This document shows, piece by piece, positions 45,889 to 55,764 of a DNA stretch of 64,000 bases. How positions within the stretch are numbered: the stretch's first letter is position 1; the number at the start of each line of letters is the position of its first letter. Location of the stretch: positions 186,001 to 250,000 of the forward strand of contig NZ_JANZNQ010000005.1 in the NCBI RefSeq assembly GCF_027257955.1, read 5' to 3'. A program made the translations under genes and the position numbers. A model generated the notes under the pieces. That model was not told the DNA's origin. It was given only the letters and a program-made list of their open reading frames with translations, and searched no databases. The stretch comes from Zhongshania aquatica (GTDB lineage: Bacteria > Pseudomonadota > Gammaproteobacteria > Pseudomonadales > Spongiibacteraceae).

Positions 45889-47448
45889 TTATTTCAATTC
45901 CGGCGGAGTCGTAAAGGTGTGGTATGGCGCAGGCGTAGGCACTGTCCATTCCAGAGTCGTTCCACCTTCCCATACTTTCGGATCGCTGACCGGCTTGCCG
46001 TGGGTAATTGTTCTAACGATATTGAACAAGAACAACAACTGGCTAGAACCGTAAATAAACGCACCGATGGATGACATCATATTAAAGTCGGCAAACATCA
46101 GGTTGTAGTCAGGAATACGACGCGGCATACCTGCCAGACCCACAAAATGCTGAGGGAAGAAGGTCAGGTTGAAGCCAATGAACGAGATCCAGAAATGGGT
46201 TTTACCCATAGTCTCGTTATACATTTTGCCGGTCCACTTCGGTATCCAATAGTACACAGCAGAAGACAGCGCGAAGATCGCACCAGCAACCATGGTGTAA
46301 TGGAAGTGAGCAACAACAAAGTAGCTATCGTGGTACTGGAAGTCAGCAGGCGCAATCGCCAGCATCAGACCAGAGAAACCACCAACGGTGAACAAAAAGA
46401 CCTTGGCAATCGCGAATAGCATTGGCGTTTCAAGAGTAATAGAGCCCTTGAACATCGTGGTGATCCAGTTGAACACCTTCGCAGCAGTTGGCACCGCAAT
46501 CAGCATCGTGGCGTACATAAAGAACAGTTCGCCAGCAATCGGCATACCCACCGTATACATATGGTGAGCCCATACGATGAACGACAAGAAGGCGATTGAC
46601 GATGTTGCGTAAACCATAGAGTCGTAACCGAACAAAGGCTTGCGTGAGAAGGTTGGGATAACCTCTGACACGACACCAAATGCTGGCAGGATGATGATGT
46701 AAACTTCTGGGTGACCAAAGAACCAGAACACGTGCTGGAACAATACTGGGTCACCACCACCGGCCGCACTAAAGAAGCTGGTGCCGAAGTGAATGTCCAT
46801 CAACATCATGGTTACTGCACCAGCCAATACTGGCATTACAGCAACTAACAAGAATGCAGTAATCAACCAAGTCCATACAAACATCGGCATTTTCATGTAG
46901 GTCATGCCAGGCGCGCGCATATTTACTACTGTTGCAATGATGTTGATAGAACCCATGATCGACGATATACCCATGGCGTGAACCGCGAATATAAAGAAGG
47001 TCACGCTTGGTGGCGCATAGGTTGTAGACAATGGTGCGTAGAATGTCCAACCGAAGTTTGGACCACCGCCGTCCATAAACAGGGTAGATGCCAGCAATAG
47101 GAACGTTGGTGGCAAAATCCAGAACGACCAGTTGTTCATCCGCGGCAAGGCCATATCTGGCGCGCCGATCATCAGCGGAATCATCCAGTTAGCCAAACCA
47201 ACGAAGGCAGGCATGATGGCACCAAAAACCATAACGAGACCATGCATGGTCGTCATTTGGTTAAAAAATTCAGGCTGAACTATTTGTAAGCCTGGCTGGA
47301 ACAGCTCGGCGCGAATAATCATGGCGAAGGAGCCGCCAAGCAAGAACATCGCAAAGCTGAACCACAAGTACATCGTACCGATGTCTTTGTGGTTGGTGGT
47401 AAATAACCACCGAGTTAAACCTTTAGCAGGTCCGTGATGAGCACCCAT
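45889..47448 (-). CDS. coxA: Cytochrome c oxidase subunit I
   Basis: The 519-aa protein has about 12 helices. It contains the haem a and a3/CuB His ligands and the His-Tyr loop FFGHPEVYIIILPAFGVVSE, plus WAHHMYTVG and YFVVAHFHYTMV. It is the catalytic subunit that reduces oxygen and pumps protons. The Tyr of the GHPEVY loop marks it as an A-type haem-copper oxidase. It is 12 bases after coxB. Confidence 0.98.
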   Translation of the reverse strand: MGAHHGPAKGLTRWLFTTNHKDIGTMYLWFSFAMFLLGGSFAMIIRAELFQPGLQIVQPEFFNQMTTMHGLVMVFGAIMPAFVGLANWMIPLMIGAPDMALPRMNNWSFWILPPTFLLLASTLFMDGGGPNFGWTFYAPLSTTYAPPSVTFFIFAVHAMGISSIMGSINIIATVVNMRAPGMTYMKMPMFVWTWLITAFLLVAVMPVLAGAVTMMLMDIHFGTSFFSAAGGGDPVLFQHVFWFFGHPEVYIIILPAFGVVSEVIPTFSRKPLFGYDSMVYATSSIAFLSFIVWAHHMYTVGMPIAGELFFMYATMLIAVPTAAKVFNWITTMFKGSITLETPMLFAIAKVFLFTVGGFSGLMLAIAPADFQYHDSYFVVAHFHYTMVAGAIFALSSAVYYWIPKWTGKMYNETMGKTHFWISFIGFNLTFFPQHFVGLAGMPRRIPDYNLMFADFNMMSSIGAFIYGSSQLLFLFNIVRTITHGKPVSDPKVWEGGTTLEWTVPTPAPYHTFTTPPELK

Positions 47449-47460
47449 GGTGTAATCCCC

Positions 47461-48618
47461 CTACTGACCTTTCTTGAATTTGTAAATGTCAACTGGCTGC
47501 AACATGTCACCCATGTTGTTACCAAAGGCGTTGCGCTGATATGTAATTACAGCAGCAAGATCCACCTCATTTAGCTGACTACCAAATGCCGGCATCGCTG
47601 TGCCAGGCACACCGTGAACTACGCGATCCATATGATCTTTCATGGCACCCGTCGCAATTGGGCTGCCAGCAATCGCTTTACCAACGCCGCCTTCGCCGTT
47701 TGCTCCGTGACACGCTGCACAGCTGCTGGTGTAAACGGACTTACCGCGCTCAACCAGCTCTTCCAAAGAAAAGTCTTTCGCCATCAATTCTTTAATTTCA
47801 GCAGCGGCGGCTTGTTTCTCGCCTAACCACGCCTCGTATTCAGGCTCTTCAACGACGTTAACCACTATCGGCATGAAGCCGTGGTTGCGACCGCAAAGTT
47901 CGGCACACTGACCGCGGAAAACGCCGGTTTCAGTCGCTTTAGTCCACGCTTCGTTGATAAAACCAGGAATTGCATCGCGTTTTACCGCAAGTGCAGGTAC
48001 CCACCAAGCGTGTAATACGTCGTTAGCCGTTACCAAGAAACGTACTTTCTTGTTAACTGGAATAACCACAGGCTCATCAACTTCTAACAGATAGTTAGAA
48101 CCTTTGTCTTCGGTATTCGCAATTTCTGCGCCATCGGTCAACAAATTAGAAAAGAAGCTTATATTGTCGCCATTCGGGTTGATGTATTCGTATTTCCACT
48201 TCCACTGGTAGCCGGTGATCAAAATATCAAGATCAGCATCATCGGTGTCGTAGATTTGAATAAGTGTTTTGGTGGCTGGAACAGCCATAAACAACAAAAT
48301 CAGAAATGGAACTATGGTCCAAGCAATTTCCACGCGGGTATTTTCGTGAAAAGTTGCCGGTTCCTGATGACGTTCTTTACGGTAAGCAAATACCGAATAA
48401 AACATCACGCCAAAAACCACTATGCCTGTTACGACACAAATGTAGAAAACCCACATATGCAAATCGTAAATTTTATGACCAACCTCGGTAATACCAGGGG
48501 TCATATTGGTTTGCCAACGTGCGCCTGTTTCGGCCCATGCGCCGGCACTAAACAGGCTTAGCAGCATTAGCACAGGACTAAGCGCCAGCTTAAGCAGCCG
48601 TTTCGCTTGTAAATACAT
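47461..48618 (-). CDS. coxB: Cytochrome c oxidase subunit II fused to cytochrome c
   Basis: The 385-aa protein starts at ATG 48618, with GGAG nine bases upstream; ATG 48633 is possible. It has a signal sequence, two membrane helices, the cupredoxin domain with the CuA site (RGQCAELCGRNHGFMP) and, after a helical linker, a C-terminal cytochrome c domain with haem site CAACH and Met ligand in TAMPAFGS. The fusion gives a caa3-like entry point for electrons, probably from c4 and c5. Confidence 0.97.
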   Translation of the reverse strand: MYLQAKRLLKLALSPVLMLLSLFSAGAWAETGARWQTNMTPGITEVGHKIYDLHMWVFYICVVTGIVVFGVMFYSVFAYRKERHQEPATFHENTRVEIAWTIVPFLILLFMAVPATKTLIQIYDTDDADLDILITGYQWKWKYEYINPNGDNISFFSNLLTDGAEIANTEDKGSNYLLEVDEPVVIPVNKKVRFLVTANDVLHAWWVPALAVKRDAIPGFINEAWTKATETGVFRGQCAELCGRNHGFMPIVVNVVEEPEYEAWLGEKQAAAAEIKELMAKDFSLEELVERGKSVYTSSCAACHGANGEGGVGKAIAGSPIATGAMKDHMDRVVHGVPGTAMPAFGSQLNEVDLAAVITYQRNAFGNNMGDMLQPVDIYKFKKGQ

Positions 48619-49072
48619 CTCCCGTGTCTCCATGTACAGTGAATAAAGACCCCTAAGCTCGCAAGGACAAACGACGCACAAGTTTTTCATCTGCTGGGGG
48701 AACACAATCGTTAAATTGAACTCTTAGACAGACACAAACAAACCACAACGCGAATTTCATCGAAATTCGTATAGAGATTTACTCGTAATTTGCACATCGC
48801 AAACCCATTGACACTACTTTGGGTGCGACAAAACGCCGCAATTATAAACCCGTTAAATACACCAGCGCTACTCTGCAACCGCGGAATACACTACTAGTTT
48901 CAGCGGAATACACTGTCTTTTGCCACATCACTACCAATTACAGGGTTAAATCTAAGAAAAAACCACAATATATAGGGTAAAATCTATTTTCATAGATCGA
49001 CACATCATTTTCTATTTGCCCCATTTCCGTGCATGCAACTCTTAAAAACATGACTGATTTATATCATCAACG
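48619..49072. promoter_or_regulatory. Divergent control region of the cox operon and MATE gene
   Basis: This 454-base stretch has no gene I can support. GCGGAATACACT occurs twice in direct orientation (48881-48892 and 48903-48914), 22 bases apart, which is two helical turns and typical of activator sites. CGAATTTC-ATC-GAAATTCG (48751-48769) is a perfect hairpin that would lie in the cox leader RNA. A clear sigma70 promoter was not identified. Confidence 0.55.
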
Positions 49073-50395
49073 ATGACACCTAGCGAACAGGCTGACAGCC
49101 AAATCCGATCTTTAGCATGGCCGATGATTCTTGCGAATTTGTCAGTGCCACTGCTTGGACTTGTCGATACAGCCATCCTCGGGCATTTAGGAGATAGCCG
49201 CTACCTTAGCGCCGTCGCCATTAGCAGCAGCTTACTGGCTTTTCTGTATTGGGGCTTTGGTTTCTTACGCATGGGTACCACTGGCGCCAGCGCCCAAGCG
49301 CAAATCAAAACTGCACGAAGTACCGGCCTATTGCTAAAGGCTCTAACTTTAAGCACTACCATCGCGTTATGTGTAATTTTAGCAGGCCAACAATTGGGTT
49401 ATATCGGCCTTAAGCTAATGAACACCAGCGACGCCATACAGCCACTGGCAAATAGCTACCTCCACATTCGCCTTTACAGCGCACCAGCCGTACTCGCCAC
49501 CTATGTTATTGTCGGCTGGCTTATTGGTCAGCAACAAACTCGTTGGCCACTGATCATTGCCGTTGCGACCAATATTCTAAATATTGCATTAGACTACATG
49601 CTTATTGTGAACTTTGACCTTCGCAGCAACGGCGCAGCGACCGCGAGTGTTATCAGCGAATATTGCGGTTTGGCGCTGGCACTTTGGGCTGTGCGCGCGC
49701 CTTTAATCGAGGCCTATCAAAAAGGCGCAAAGCAGTACTGGATTGCTGGCCCAAATGCCAAACAATTCCTCAGTAGTAATTTCCAACTTTTTGTTCGCAC
49801 TGCGGCATTACTTTTTAGCTTTGCCTTTTTTACCGCCCAAAGCGCTGCTCTCGGACAAAATCAACTCGCCGCAAACGCAATATTGCTACAACTTATGATG
49901 GTGAGTGCCTATGGGCTAGACGGGTTTGCCCACGCAGCAGAGGCGTTAATAGGCGAGTCCTACGGTCGCAATGACCGAGTCATGTTAATCGCTACGTGCC
50001 GATCTTGCGCAAAGTACTGCGCGGTGACGGCCGTCACTGTGAGCACCGGACTATTCTTACTTAAATCGCCCATTTTAAGTCTCATGACCAATCTGCCTTC
50101 CGTCAGCGATCTGGCAAGCCAATACTATATTTGGCTGATTTGGCTGCCTATTGTATGTGCGCCAAGTTATTTGCTCGACGGCATCTATATCGGCGCGTTA
50201 AAAACCGGAGCCATGCAGTGGAGTATGCTTCTCTGTGTTTGCGTAGTGTACCTCCCACTCTGGGCGCTAACTCAGCAGTGGGGCAACCACGGCCTGTGGC
50301 TTGCCTTCAGCATATTTAACCTCGCCCGCGGCGCAAGCCTAGCCTTTTTATTTGGGCGCAACATTTTAAGACAAACCCAAGCTAAATCATTCTAG
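49073..50395 (+). CDS. MATE-family efflux transporter (DinF-like)
   Basis: The 440-aa protein has about 12 helices and the two-half MATE layout: WPMILANLSVPLLGLVDTAILGHLGD at the start and a repeat half from about residue 235. This is the DinF branch, which exports drugs or oxidised compounds with Na+ or H+. A leader ORF of eight codons from about 49050 ends in a TGA that overlaps the start ATG. The gene has no strong ribosome-binding site of its own. Confidence 0.92.
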   Translation: MTPSEQADSQIRSLAWPMILANLSVPLLGLVDTAILGHLGDSRYLSAVAISSSLLAFLYWGFGFLRMGTTGASAQAQIKTARSTGLLLKALTLSTTIALCVILAGQQLGYIGLKLMNTSDAIQPLANSYLHIRLYSAPAVLATYVIVGWLIGQQQTRWPLIIAVATNILNIALDYMLIVNFDLRSNGAATASVISEYCGLALALWAVRAPLIEAYQKGAKQYWIAGPNAKQFLSSNFQLFVRTAALLFSFAFFTAQSAALGQNQLAANAILLQLMMVSAYGLDGFAHAAEALIGESYGRNDRVMLIATCRSCAKYCAVTAVTVSTGLFLLKSPILSLMTNLPSVSDLASQYYIWLIWLPIVCAPSYLLDGIYIGALKTGAMQWSMLLCVCVVYLPLWALTQQWGNHGLWLAFSIFNLARGASLAFLFGRNILRQTQAKSF

Positions 50396-50615
50396 CGCTA
50401 CCCGAAGTAACACAGTCGTAACCTAAAACAGCGCAGTCTGCACTCCTCAGAAGTTGACCTACATCCGATTTATTGTCGGCCGCTGACACTATCCGCTTGA
50501 CATCAATTGATTACCGACACAGTTTGGGTAACAATAGTGTGTAGTTTGGTATCAAATTATTTCGATTACCCATCTCAGTTATTTCTGTGTCATTTTTTAA
50601 AGAGGTATGACCGCA

Positions 50616-50951
50616 ATGAATAAGTCCATGTTTTTAGTAATCAGCGTGCTGCTGAGCCTAGCCAGCTCGAACTTATTCGCAGAATGCGCCGCCCGCGCCG
50701 TTTATCGCGCACCAGAAATCCCCGAATTAAAAGAAACGAACTTTGAGCAAGTTGTTCAGCTTGAAAAAGCCGTGAAAGATTACATTCTTGACGCTGACCA
50801 ACGCCTAGAAGAGTGCGGTCGCAAAACATCGCCTCTTAGCTACAATCTTGCGGTTGGCCGCATGGAACGGGTCGCCAAAGCGTACAACGAACTTGCCGAG
50901 TTTTATAATCGTTCAGGCGAGCCATCTAGCTTAGACGTTGCTAGCAACTAA
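50616..50951 (+). CDS. Secreted protein of unknown function
   Basis: The 111-aa product starts at the ATG at 50616, ten bases after GAGG (an ATG nine bases upstream is too close to it). A signal peptide covers residues 1-22 (cleavage after LFA). The mature part is helical and has two Cys that could form a disulfide (EC..., EECGRK). I recognise no family. The 220 bases upstream hold no gene. It is convergent with the DinB-like gene, with no gap. Confidence 0.72.
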   Translation: MNKSMFLVISVLLSLASSNLFAECAARAVYRAPEIPELKETNFEQVVQLEKAVKDYILDADQRLEECGRKTSPLSYNLAVGRMERVAKAYNELAEFYNRSGEPSSLDVASN

Positions 50952-51509
50952 TTACTCTGCAGCCCCATACAAGGGCAACTCTTCGATCCAAAGTAATAAA
51001 TCCGTAACTCCAACATCCACACCCTGCTGACTTAGCAGGGTGGTCACTTGGCCGCGATGATGGGTCTGGTGGTTAAAGAAATGTTGTAGCACCAGACCAA
51101 ACGGCTTACAAAAGTCATGCCCCTTGCTGTTTTTGTATACAAAAGGTTGGTCGAAGCAGTCCTCTGTTAAGGCCTCTGACCACTGGCATATTTGGGCATC
51201 TAGCGCTCTCCGAGCGCGAAGCAAGTCATCAAAATCTTCGTAAATCACTTGATTCAAACTTGTCGGACTTGCCATAACGGCAATCTCGGCCAAGCACCCA
51301 GCGGCCGCAAATTGACGCTTCGCAAAACGCTGAAGCCACATGATATCCGCCACATAAAGGTGGTTTAACGTACCGACAATAGACTGAAAGAACGCGCCCA
51401 CATTGTCAGCCAATTGGTCTTCGCTCAAGTTTGCCGCAGCAGCGTAAAGCCGCTGATTCATATCTCGGTTGTAACGTCCCATTAAAGCGTACTGCTGTTG
51501 ACGCGCCAT
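50952..51509 (-). CDS. DinB-family metal-dependent protein
   Basis: From the ATG at 51509 the protein has 185 aa; the start is uncertain. It is a four-helix DinB/YfiT-like protein with the three metal-binding His in NHLYVAD and FNHQTHHRG. Family members include thiol transferases and damage-induced proteins; the substrate is unknown. The stop abuts the stop of the opposite gene. Confidence 0.85.
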   Translation of the reverse strand: MARQQQYALMGRYNRDMNQRLYAAAANLSEDQLADNVGAFFQSIVGTLNHLYVADIMWLQRFAKRQFAAAGCLAEIAVMASPTSLNQVIYEDFDDLLRARRALDAQICQWSEALTEDCFDQPFVYKNSKGHDFCKPFGLVLQHFFNHQTHHRGQVTTLLSQQGVDVGVTDLLLWIEELPLYGAAE

Positions 51510-51581
51510 TCCTTTACCCCACACACAATTCATCCGCAATCACTGCCACACGCGTGATTGACCAACCCTGCCTATATCGGT

Positions 51582-52478
51582 CTAACACGCCAAATTCGCT
51601 GTTGCCGTCTTGAGCAGCTGCTCACAGCGCAGGGCTGCGGCTCCCGCGAGATCCCGATTTGGCAAAATTAAAAACAGATCCGCATAACGTTCGCCACCCT
51701 CGATCATTGGCAGAGGAACAATTTCACCACTGTCAATTTCACGCCGCATTGCAAGTTCTGGCAACCACGCAAAACCCAGTCCACGCGCCACGGCACTGAT
51801 TGATACCTCCATACGACTAACAGTTAAACGCTGCGCTGCTTCTAGCCAACCCGCATCACGCTTACGACGAACCCCAGAATCCTTCACTACAACCTGGCGA
51901 AAGGGGCGCAAGTCGCGATAATCTAACTCTCGACCCAGCTTATGCAATTCATGATCTCGGTGGGCGACAGCAATAAACTTTACTCGTAGTAAGTGATCCC
52001 CCAAAAAGCCCGGCGGAACGATGCCAGTAATTGCCACATCGCAACGTCGTTCAAGCAAAGCCTCTTCTGCACCACTCAATACCGTTTCTACGCACTCTAT
52101 TCGAGTATCGGGACAGTTCTCACTAAGATCAGCTAGACAGTCCAACATCGCATGACTAGGAAAAAGAGTGTCGCAGACAATCCTCAACTGTGGTTCCCAG
52201 CCAGCAGCCACTGACTTGGCCGATGCCTCCAGGCGCATTGCCTCGTCTATCAAGGCCCGACCACGGCGGTAAAGCATTTGGCCAACCTCAGTCAATTCGG
52301 ATTTGCGACCTCGTATTTCAAAGACCTTAACGCCTAACTGCTCCTCCATCTTCTGAATGGTATAGGTCACTGCCGATTGGCTTTTATACAAAACCTCAGC
52401 AGCCCGAGCATAACTACCCTCATCAACCACCGCCAAAAAGCAGTGCCATTGGTCAAGATTTGTTCGCGGCCCAGACAT
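51582..52478 (-). CDS. LysR-family transcriptional regulator
   Basis: The 298-aa protein has the LysR helix-turn-helix at the N-terminus (YARAAEVLYKSQSAVTYTIQKMEEQLG) and a substrate-binding domain. It is divergent from azoreductase and pirin genes across about 115 bases, the common layout in which the LysR protein controls the divergent operon. A TTG start three codons upstream, closer to AGGA, is possible. Confidence 0.92.
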   Translation of the reverse strand: MSGPRTNLDQWHCFLAVVDEGSYARAAEVLYKSQSAVTYTIQKMEEQLGVKVFEIRGRKSELTEVGQMLYRRGRALIDEAMRLEASAKSVAAGWEPQLRIVCDTLFPSHAMLDCLADLSENCPDTRIECVETVLSGAEEALLERRCDVAITGIVPPGFLGDHLLRVKFIAVAHRDHELHKLGRELDYRDLRPFRQVVVKDSGVRRKRDAGWLEAAQRLTVSRMEVSISAVARGLGFAWLPELAMRREIDSGEIVPLPMIEGGERYADLFLILPNRDLAGAAALRCEQLLKTATANLAC

Positions 52479-52593
52479 AAAGATCAATTTTCCTGATAGT
52501 TAATGCCAATAAATTGCACTTTTTAAACAATTTAATCAATAGTTTAATAGCTACATCGCAATCAAAGACCCATTTTTCAACAAGGACTACACG

Positions 52594-53196
52594 ATGACTA
52601 ACATTCTTCATATCAATAGCAGTCTATTCGGCGAAGCTGGCAAATCCAGCCAAATGGCCACCGAATTCGTCAAGGCCTTACGCAGCAAATTGAACGATTC
52701 AACTCTCGTATCGCGAGACTTACACGCAAACCCACTGCCACACATTGATGGCCAGCGATTCACTGCCTTCGTCACACCAGCAGAGAACAGAAACGATGCA
52801 CAAAAAGCGATTGTTGCGGAATCTGAGGTACTGATAAATGAGCTGCGCGACGCCGACATCATCGTATTGGGTATACCCCTTTACAACCTGGGCGTGCCAT
52901 CAACATTCAAGGCCTACATCGACCATGTTGCGCGTGCCGGTGAGACCTTTCGCTATACCGCGAACGGCCCCGAAGGGCTGTTATGTAATAAAAAGGTCTA
53001 CATATTTGCAGCTCGTGGTGGTAAATATTTTGACACACCAATGGACACCCAAACCCCATATTTGCGCCACATTTTAGGCTTAATGGGAATCAGCGATATT
53101 GAGTTTGTTTACGCCGAAGGCCTAAACATGGGACCAGAAATCGCAGACAAGGCACTTGCAGACGCGCGTAAGCAGCTGCAAGAAAAAGCCGCTTAA
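52594..53196 (+). CDS. azoR: FMN-dependent NADH-azoreductase
   Basis: The 200-aa flavodoxin-fold protein matches AzoR: ILHINSSLFGEAGKSSQMA for FMN phosphate binding, PLYNLGVPSTFKAYIDHVARAGETF, and the ARGG loop. AzoR reduces quinones and azo compounds and protects against thiol and quinone stress. It is followed by pirin after 42 bases. Confidence 0.95.
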   Translation: MTNILHINSSLFGEAGKSSQMATEFVKALRSKLNDSTLVSRDLHANPLPHIDGQRFTAFVTPAENRNDAQKAIVAESEVLINELRDADIIVLGIPLYNLGVPSTFKAYIDHVARAGETFRYTANGPEGLLCNKKVYIFAARGGKYFDTPMDTQTPYLRHILGLMGISDIEFVYAEGLNMGPEIADKALADARKQLQEKAA

Positions 53197-53238
53197 ACCT
53201 CTTTGAACTTCAGCACCCTTAAATTAAGGAGAAGGATC

Positions 53239-54102
53239 ATGACGACGCGTACAGTAGCTCGTATTATTCCGGCGCAGGTAACCTCTGACGGCGCAGGCGT
53301 TAAACTCAAGCGCAGCCTGGGCTCATCGAATGCCGCCCGTCATGACCCCTTCCTCATGCTTGACGAGTTTTTCTCTGATGAACCAAGTGACTATTTGGCC
53401 GGATTTCCATCTCATCCTCATCGCGGCTTTGAAACAGTCACATACATGTTAGAAGGCCACATGCTCCACGAGGACCATCTTGGTAACAAAGGTCATCTAA
53501 AGGATGGCGGAGTACAATGGATGACCGCCGGCCGCGGTGTTATTCACTCCGAAATGCCACAGCAGGAGAAAGGGCGCATGCGCGGCTTCCAATTGTGGAT
53601 TAATTTGCCTGCCAAAGAAAAAATGCGGCCAGCGAGCTACCAAGATATTTCCGCTGACAACATTCCGCGTCTGAAATTAAGTGAGCATAGCGAAGCTATC
53701 CTGATTGCTGGTCGTTGCGAAATCAACACATTGGCAGCAACAGGTTTCATCAATGGCAGTGACGGCCAGCATTTAAGTACCGACCCCATTTACATCGATT
53801 TAAGATTACACGCAGGGGAGAGCGCGAATATCAAGCTGCCAGCCACTCACAATACCTTAGTCTATGTGTATGAAGGGAGCGCAGCTATTGGTGATAGTGA
53901 TATCGCCAGTAATAACAGCGCGCTTCTCAGCAATGGTGACACACTGCAGATAGGCTCTGAAACAGGCTCCCGGCTACTGATACTAGCGGCCCAGCCCATT
54001 GGAGAACCCATCGTGCAGTATGGTCCCTTTGTGATGAATACCAGCGACGAAATAGAACAGGCACTGAGGGACTATCGCGATGGTGTACTTGCCAGTGCAT
54101 AG
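53239..54102 (+). CDS. Pirin-family protein
   Basis: From the ATG at 53239 (AAGGAGAAGGA upstream) the protein has 287 aa. It has two cupin domains; the first carries the metal ligands in HPHRGFETVTYMLEG and RGVIHSEMP. Bacterial pirins can have quercetinase activity or interact with metabolic enzymes. It is co-directional with azoR and probably under the LysR regulator. The 250 bases downstream hold only a short direct repeat (GCTAGTT) and no gene. Confidence 0.93.
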   Translation: MTTRTVARIIPAQVTSDGAGVKLKRSLGSSNAARHDPFLMLDEFFSDEPSDYLAGFPSHPHRGFETVTYMLEGHMLHEDHLGNKGHLKDGGVQWMTAGRGVIHSEMPQQEKGRMRGFQLWINLPAKEKMRPASYQDISADNIPRLKLSEHSEAILIAGRCEINTLAATGFINGSDGQHLSTDPIYIDLRLHAGESANIKLPATHNTLVYVYEGSAAIGDSDIASNNSALLSNGDTLQIGSETGSRLLILAAQPIGEPIVQYGPFVMNTSDEIEQALRDYRDGVLASA

Positions 54103-54355
54103 CTCTTAATATCGCCAACTTGCTAAGCTAGTTATACTTTTTAAGCTAGTTCTGTGCTCTATTGGGTATGTCTGAGGACAGATCACCATAAGGCACAGCA
54201 ATTGGTTTAACTAAACTACGCTAAACTATTATGTAGGCGTCGCACACAAAGACTTTTTATATAGTTAATACTTATTAGTGCGCTAAACATGTTTGGTATA
54301 CGCTATTAGATCAGGCGCGATACCGTAAAGTCTTAGCACCAAAAAGGAGTACGTT

Positions 54356-54781
54356 ATGACTACATCAATGCTCGTCCGAGACGTAATGACTTCTCCGTCA
54401 CCCTTTGTAAAACAAGGTAGTGACTTGGGCGAAGTGGTCAAAACCCTGCTAAAGCACGGTGTCTTCGGTCTTCCCGTTATCAATGATCAGCACGAACTTG
54501 TGGGGTTTGTATCTGAGCAGGACTGTATTCATTCGGTCTTAGTAAGTAGCTATCACTGCGAAGGATCGCCAGTTGTGGACGATGTAATGAGTCGCGAAGT
54601 ATTGGCGGTAGAAGCTGACTCATCGATTATCGACCTTGCTCAAAAAATGGGAAAAAACAAACCTAAGTCCTACCCCGTTACCGAAGAGGGCAAGTTGATA
54701 GGCCTGATTACGCGCAGTGCGATATTGGAATCTCTGTGGACCAACCGTACTACCTGTGATCTACCCAACAACAAACTTTAA
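54356..54781 (+). CDS. CBS-domain protein
   Basis: The 141-aa protein is a pair of CBS domains (VRDVMTSPSPFV, GLPVINDQHELVGFVSEQD; VDDVMSREVLAVE, YPVTEEGKLIGLITR). Such stand-alone proteins bind adenine nucleotides and modulate partners. It starts with AAAGGAG. A second stand-alone CBS protein lies at 58232. Confidence 0.92.
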   Translation: MTTSMLVRDVMTSPSPFVKQGSDLGEVVKTLLKHGVFGLPVINDQHELVGFVSEQDCIHSVLVSSYHCEGSPVVDDVMSREVLAVEADSSIIDLAQKMGKNKPKSYPVTEEGKLIGLITRSAILESLWTNRTTCDLPNNKL

Positions 54782-54852
54782 TACGCCTTGGGTTCATCAC
54801 CAATCTAGCAATGGCGATGGGCACAAGAGTGTCGGCTTGAAGGTATGCATCC

Positions 54853-55749
54853 ATGACGCATTTTTCACGACTAGCCGGTTTGCTGCTTTTCTCCTTGATT
54901 GTAGCCACAACAGCACACGCGAAGGTATTAGAAAATATCCCCTACGGTGACGCAAACAAGCAGAAGTTAGACGTCTACCTACCCGAGAACTCGGCAAACA
55001 GCCCAATTATATTTATGGTTCACGGCGGTGCATGGCGCTTTGGCGATAAGCACAATCACAAAGTTGTAAAAGCAAAGGTCGCACGCTGGGTAAACCAAGG
55101 CTGGATTTTTATATCGATAAACTACCCGATGTTACCGGATAGCGATCCCTACCAGCAGGCGGTCGATGTCGCCAAGGCCCTAGCGTATGTTCAATCCCAT
55201 AGCCCGGAATGGGGAGGCGATACAAGCAAAATTATCGCCATGGGACACTCCGCCGGAGCGCATCTCGTATCACTGGTTTTGACAGATCCATCCTTGATTA
55301 GCATCAGTCATGGGGAAAACCTCCAAGGAGGCATACTTTTAGACAGCGCGGCCCTGGATGTCAGTCGTCTGATGAGCGAAGACCATCCCCGACTTTACGA
55401 CCGCGCCTTCGGAAAAAATCCAAATTTTTGGCGTAAAGTTTCGGCTATTGAATACCTAAATAGCGCAGTAAAACCACTACTCTTAGTGTGCTCCACTCTG
55501 CGCTCTGACAGCTGCCCGCAAGCCGCATCATTTAAACAAAAAGCGAAAAACATCGGCATAGAGGTGCAACAGTTAAGCGTGAAACTATCTCACAATCAAA
55601 TCAATGCGACGCTCGGGGACGATTCGCGCTATACACACGACGTAGAAACATTTATTCGTAATTTAGATCCGCGATTTAGCGCGTTTCTAACTCCGGCGCC
55701 TTTCACAAAAACACCATTACCATCGACACCGTTAGCACCGAAACCCTAA
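54853..55749 (+). CDS. Secreted alpha/beta-hydrolase (esterase)
   Basis: The 298-aa protein has a signal peptide (1-22, cleavage after AHA), the oxyanion motif HGGAWRFGDK and the nucleophile elbow GHSAGAH, with a likely catalytic His in LSHNQIN. It fits the hormone-sensitive-lipase/BD-FAE-like carboxylesterases. The C-terminal 20 residues are Pro/Thr-rich. Substrate unknown. Confidence 0.9.
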   Translation: MTHFSRLAGLLLFSLIVATTAHAKVLENIPYGDANKQKLDVYLPENSANSPIIFMVHGGAWRFGDKHNHKVVKAKVARWVNQGWIFISINYPMLPDSDPYQQAVDVAKALAYVQSHSPEWGGDTSKIIAMGHSAGAHLVSLVLTDPSLISISHGENLQGGILLDSAALDVSRLMSEDHPRLYDRAFGKNPNFWRKVSAIEYLNSAVKPLLLVCSTLRSDSCPQAASFKQKAKNIGIEVQQLSVKLSHNQINATLGDDSRYTHDVETFIRNLDPRFSAFLTPAPFTKTPLPSTPLAPKP

Positions 55750-55764
55750 ATATTTGAGATCACT

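Noticed and set aside
48809-48847. TTGACA and TATAAA as a plus-strand sigma70 promoter
   Set aside because: The spacing between the hexamers is about 29 bases, far too long.
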